From NCBI GenBank assembly GCA_017940445.1, contig JAGAYQ010000003.1, forward strand, positions 1-8,518: 8,518 nucleotides of DNA. The letters run 5' to 3'. Positions 6,489 through 8,518 of the stretch are shown one piece after another. The stretch's first letter is position 1; the number at the start of each line of letters is the position of its first letter. The DNA comes from Pyramidobacter sp. Lineage in GTDB: Bacteria > Synergistota > Synergistia > Synergistales > Dethiosulfovibrionaceae. Both the position numbers and the translations under genes were made by a program. The notes under the pieces were generated by a model, which saw only the letters and a program-made list of their open reading frames with translations, was not told where the DNA came from and made no database searches.

Positions 6489-6516
6489 TTGCCTTTTTGT
6501 CGTGCCATGATACAAT
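6489..6516 (+). promoter_or_regulatory. Promoter of the OPT operon (extended -10)
   Basis: TTGCCT (6489-6494) and TACAAT (6511-6516) are 16 bases apart, and TG at 6508-6509 gives an extended -10 (TGATACAAT), the same nine bases found at the regulator promoter. The start would be near 6523, leaving a leader of about 90 bases, AT-rich between 6533 and 6575, before the OPT start. Confidence 0.6.
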
Positions 6517-6613
6517 GAATTTTGGCGTGGGTTGATTTTATTTTTCATTCATTTCTTAAAAAATATCTTAATCTTCGCTGGAGCAAACATTATTCAGAAG
6601 GATGGCGATACGT

Positions 6614-8293
6614 ATGGAAGAGAAAACTACCGTTTCAGCCGGCAGTGAACCTGTCTTGGTGACGATGGAAACGGGGAAGACAGTTGACGTGAGGACGCTC
6701 AAAGCGTCGGATCACCCCAAGGCTTTGAGCCCGTCGGTGCTTTTGGTGACGGCGCTGGTGTCGTGTCTGGGCGCGATCATCGGCCTGGAGCTGATCACCC
6801 GCGTGGGCGTGAATCAGAATACGTCGATCACCGGTGCGCTGCTGGCGGTCATCCTGGGATTGATCCCGGGGCCGCTGTTCCGAGCGTTCCGCAGCGTCCA
6901 TGCCCAAAACCTTGTGCAGACTTCGATCTCGGGCGCCTCATATGCGGCTGCCAACGCGATGATCCTGCCGCTGTGCATCCCTGTCCTGCTGGGCAAACCG
7001 GAACTGGTCTATCCCACGCTGATCGGCGTGACGCTAGCAACGGTCATCGACGGGTACCTGATCTACCGGGTCTTCGACTCGCCGATGTTCGTCGCTACGA
7101 ATCCGTTCCCCTCGGGCATCGCCACGTCGGAGACGATCCTGGCGCTGGCCAATCGCGGCAAGCGCTCGTTGCTGCTGTTCGTCGGCATTGCCGCCGGCGC
7201 CTGGGGAAAGAGCATGGGGATCTCGATGGATCTTTTCGGCGTTTCGTGGTTTGGCAATATCGTCGCCATGCTGGCCTTCGCGCTCGGAAGCATTGTCAAG
7301 GGCAGCGCCATCCCGGCGTGGAAGGCTTCGCTCGGCGGCGCGTCGCCCGTGATGATCACCTATCTGCCGCATGGGATCATGGTCGGCGCGGGGCTTGTTT
7401 CGCTGCTCCAGGCTGCTGTCGTGCTCAAAAAGCGTCACAGCGCCGATACCGACACCGAGAACTGCTCTGTCGAAGCCGGCACGATGCGCCGGGTGTTGTT
7501 CGGTGGCTTTGCCGCTTATCTTGTCGTGGCCGTGCTCCTGGCCGTGATCACCGGCATTTACACGCAGATGTCGACGGCGATGCTGGCGGCGTGGATCGTC
7601 TTTGCAGCCTTTGCCGCCATCGCTTCCGAGCTGGTCTGCGGACTTTCTGCCATGCATTCCGGCTGGTTCCCCGCCATGGCAACGGCGCTCATCTTCCTGA
7701 TGATCGGCGTCATCATGGGCTTCCCGGAGACGGCGCTTGGCATCCTTGTTGCCTACACCGCCGCGACCGGTCCCGCGTTTACCGATATGGCCACCGACCT
7801 GAAAGCCGGCTGGATCCTCAGAGGACGCGGCTCTAATCCGGAGTTTGAGATGGCCGGGCGCCGTCAGCAGTTCATCAGCGAGCTGGTTGGCTACGCCGTG
7901 GCGGTGGGTATGGTCGCGCTGATGGCTAACAGGTACTTCAGTCAGAACCTGTTCGTGCCGACGGCGAAGACGTATATCGCCACGATCAAGGCCGGCGCCA
8001 ATTCAGAAATCGCCAAGTGGCTGCTGATCTGGGCCGTGCCGGGCGCGATCGTGCAGTTCTTCGGCGGACACCGTCAACTGGGCATCCTGTTCGCCACTGG
8101 GCTTTTGGTCGGCAACACGAAAAACGGCCTGACCGTGCTCGCCGCTTTGGCGATCCGCTACGTCCTCGTCAGCTGGAAGAAGAAGCAGGCGCAGGATCTG
8201 CTCTACATCCTGGGCGCTGGCTGCATCGCCGGTTCCGCGCTGTATAGCTTCTTCACGTCCACGCTGAAACTGGCGCATGTGCGGAAAAAATAA
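6614..8293 (+). CDS. OPT-family transporter (oligopeptide / metal-chelate uptake)
   Basis: Polytopic inner-membrane protein of 559 residues from ATG 6614. An ATG at 6602 is in frame but falls directly on the AGAAGG site (6596-6601), so the later one is preferred, although its spacing (about 12 bases) is long. A hydrophilic N-terminus of about 38 residues precedes a series of roughly 14 hydrophobic segments. OPT marks are NPFPSGIATSETI (163-175), the glycine/alanine-rich helix GIAAGAWGKSMG (191-202), and TGPAFTDMATDLKAGWILRG (385-404), which matches the bacterial OPT motif ending D-x-K-x-G-x-x-x-G. The C-terminal WAVPGAIVQFFGGHRQLG and LLVGNTKNGLT (497-507) belong to the last repeat. Bacterial members are mostly uncharacterised; eukaryotic ones carry peptides, glutathione or metal-nicotianamine. 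The DUF1177 gene follows after 15 bases, so the two form an operon, divergent from the M20-AbgT pair. Family confident; substrate unknown. Confidence 0.92.
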   Translation: MEEKTTVSAGSEPVLVTMETGKTVDVRTLKASDHPKALSPSVLLVTALVSCLGAIIGLELITRVGVNQNTSITGALLAVILGLIPGPLFRAFRSVHAQNLVQTSISGASYAAANAMILPLCIPVLLGKPELVYPTLIGVTLATVIDGYLIYRVFDSPMFVATNPFPSGIATSETILALANRGKRSLLLFVGIAAGAWGKSMGISMDLFGVSWFGNIVAMLAFALGSIVKGSAIPAWKASLGGASPVMITYLPHGIMVGAGLVSLLQAAVVLKKRHSADTDTENCSVEAGTMRRVLFGGFAAYLVVAVLLAVITGIYTQMSTAMLAAWIVFAAFAAIASELVCGLSAMHSGWFPAMATALIFLMIGVIMGFPETALGILVAYTAATGPAFTDMATDLKAGWILRGRGSNPEFEMAGRRQQFISELVGYAVAVGMVALMANRYFSQNLFVPTAKTYIATIKAGANSEIAKWLLIWAVPGAIVQFFGGHRQLGILFATGLLVGNTKNGLTVLAALAIRYVLVSWKKKQAQDLLYILGAGCIAGSALYSFFTSTLKLAHVRKK

Positions 8294-8308
8294 AGGAGGC
8301 AGGCATCC

Positions 8309-8518
8309 ATGTCGCTGTTATACACCATGAAAGCCGCTGAGCTGCTCGATTCGCCCGCCGTAAACGGGCAGGCTGTCAAAGACGCGTTGATCGAAGCGGG
8401 CGTGCCGGCAGAGCAGATCGTCGTGAAGACGGTGCAGGGGCCGAAGGGCTTTACCGATTTCGTCAAGGTGTGGTTTTGGGGAATGCGGGGCAAGCACAGC
8501 GGCGGCAGCGCCCCGACG
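8309..8518 (+). CDS. DUF1177-family protein, N-terminal 70 residues (runs off the window)
   Basis: ATG 8309 is preceded by AGGAGG at 8294-8299 with nine bases spacing, beginning right after the OPT stop codon. The frame stays open for 70 codons to the window end. Its text follows the DUF1177 N-terminus as I recall it: a helix with AAELLDSPAVNG (residues 9-20), then VQGPKGFTDFVKV (42-54) and GKHSGGSAPT (61-70), where other members read TDFVKI and GKxxGGxAPTLGIIGRLGG. Full members are about 300 residues with no established biochemical role; they are often encoded beside OPT transporters and peptidase or AroM-type genes, in keeping with this setting. The stretch between (KVWFWGMRGKHS) departs from the commoner I-P-G-x-N-G-K. 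Probably a cytosolic enzyme or accessory protein acting on the imported substrate; this is inference from context. Confidence 0.75.
   Translation, partial: MSLLYTMKAAELLDSPAVNGQAVKDALIEAGVPAEQIVVKTVQGPKGFTDFVKVWFWGMRGKHSGGSAPT

Larger units (their letters stand above)
6167..6613. promoter_or_regulatory. Divergent control region between the M20-AbgT and OPT-DUF1177 operons
   Basis: These 447 bases hold no credible gene. The left part (6167-6285) is a GC-rich leader of the M20 gene; the middle contains the palindrome at 6291-6308, a repeated TACTTTTGTG and a terminator-like fold at 6371-6430; the right part (6480-6613) holds the OPT promoter and an AT-rich leader (6533-6575). Each element is listed separately. 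Its size is generous for a simple divergent promoter pair and suggests more than one control input. Confidence 0.65.

Noticed and set aside
6363..6548. 61-codon minus-strand open frame in the divergent control region
   Set aside because: It has no good ribosome binding site, gives a basic low-complexity product resembling no family, and overlaps the OPT promoter and terminator-like fold; GC-rich DNA yields such frames by chance.
6763..7836. Long plus-strand open frame inside the OPT gene
   Set aside because: It is a +1-frame shadow: Arg/His/Gly-rich, without a ribosome binding site, while the OPT frame shows clear membrane helices and family motifs.

Overview
The window looks like chromosomal DNA of a fairly GC-rich, amino-acid or peptide-fermenting anaerobe. 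The translations, the strong AGGAGG-type ribosome binding sites and the AbgT, PepT-like M20, OPT and DUF1177 gene content would fit Synergistota (Pyramidobacter or Jonquetella-like) or a related Firmicute. This placement is inference; nothing in the window names the species. There is no rRNA, tRNA, CRISPR array, insertion sequence or phage module.

Layout. At the left edge (+ strand) lie the C-terminal half of a calcineurin-like metallophosphoesterase and, 13 bases behind it, a 58-residue HicB-like protein whose gene may be truncated. After about 200 bases without a convincing gene come four minus-strand genes. In transcription order they are a PepT-like M20 metallopeptidase (6166-5051), an AbgT-family transporter (5013-3460), a multidomain transcriptional regulator (3362-2031) and a protein of unknown function (2025-859). 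A 10-bp inverted repeat separates the transporter from the regulator, and the regulator has its own near-consensus promoter with a small palindrome in the spacer. The regulator and the unknown gene are practically overlapping and probably translationally coupled. Divergently, after a 447-base control region, an OPT-family transporter (6614-8293) and the start of a DUF1177 gene (8309 to the window end) form a plus-strand operon.

Reading it together: two transporters of different families (AbgT for aminoacyl or aminobenzoyl-type anions, OPT for oligopeptides or metal chelates), a cytosolic zinc dipeptidase/tripeptidase-like enzyme, a DUF1177 protein and a ligand-sensing regulator suggest a locus for uptake and hydrolysis of small peptides or N-acyl/amide-linked amino acid derivatives. 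The substrate is not evident from sequence. The main unexplained elements are the 388-residue conserved-looking protein coupled to the regulator, the regulator's PrpR_N-like / GGDEF-like / HTH architecture, and the divergent control region, which contains a 7-bp-arm palindrome, a repeated TACTTTTGTG and a terminator-like fold with an alternative partner.
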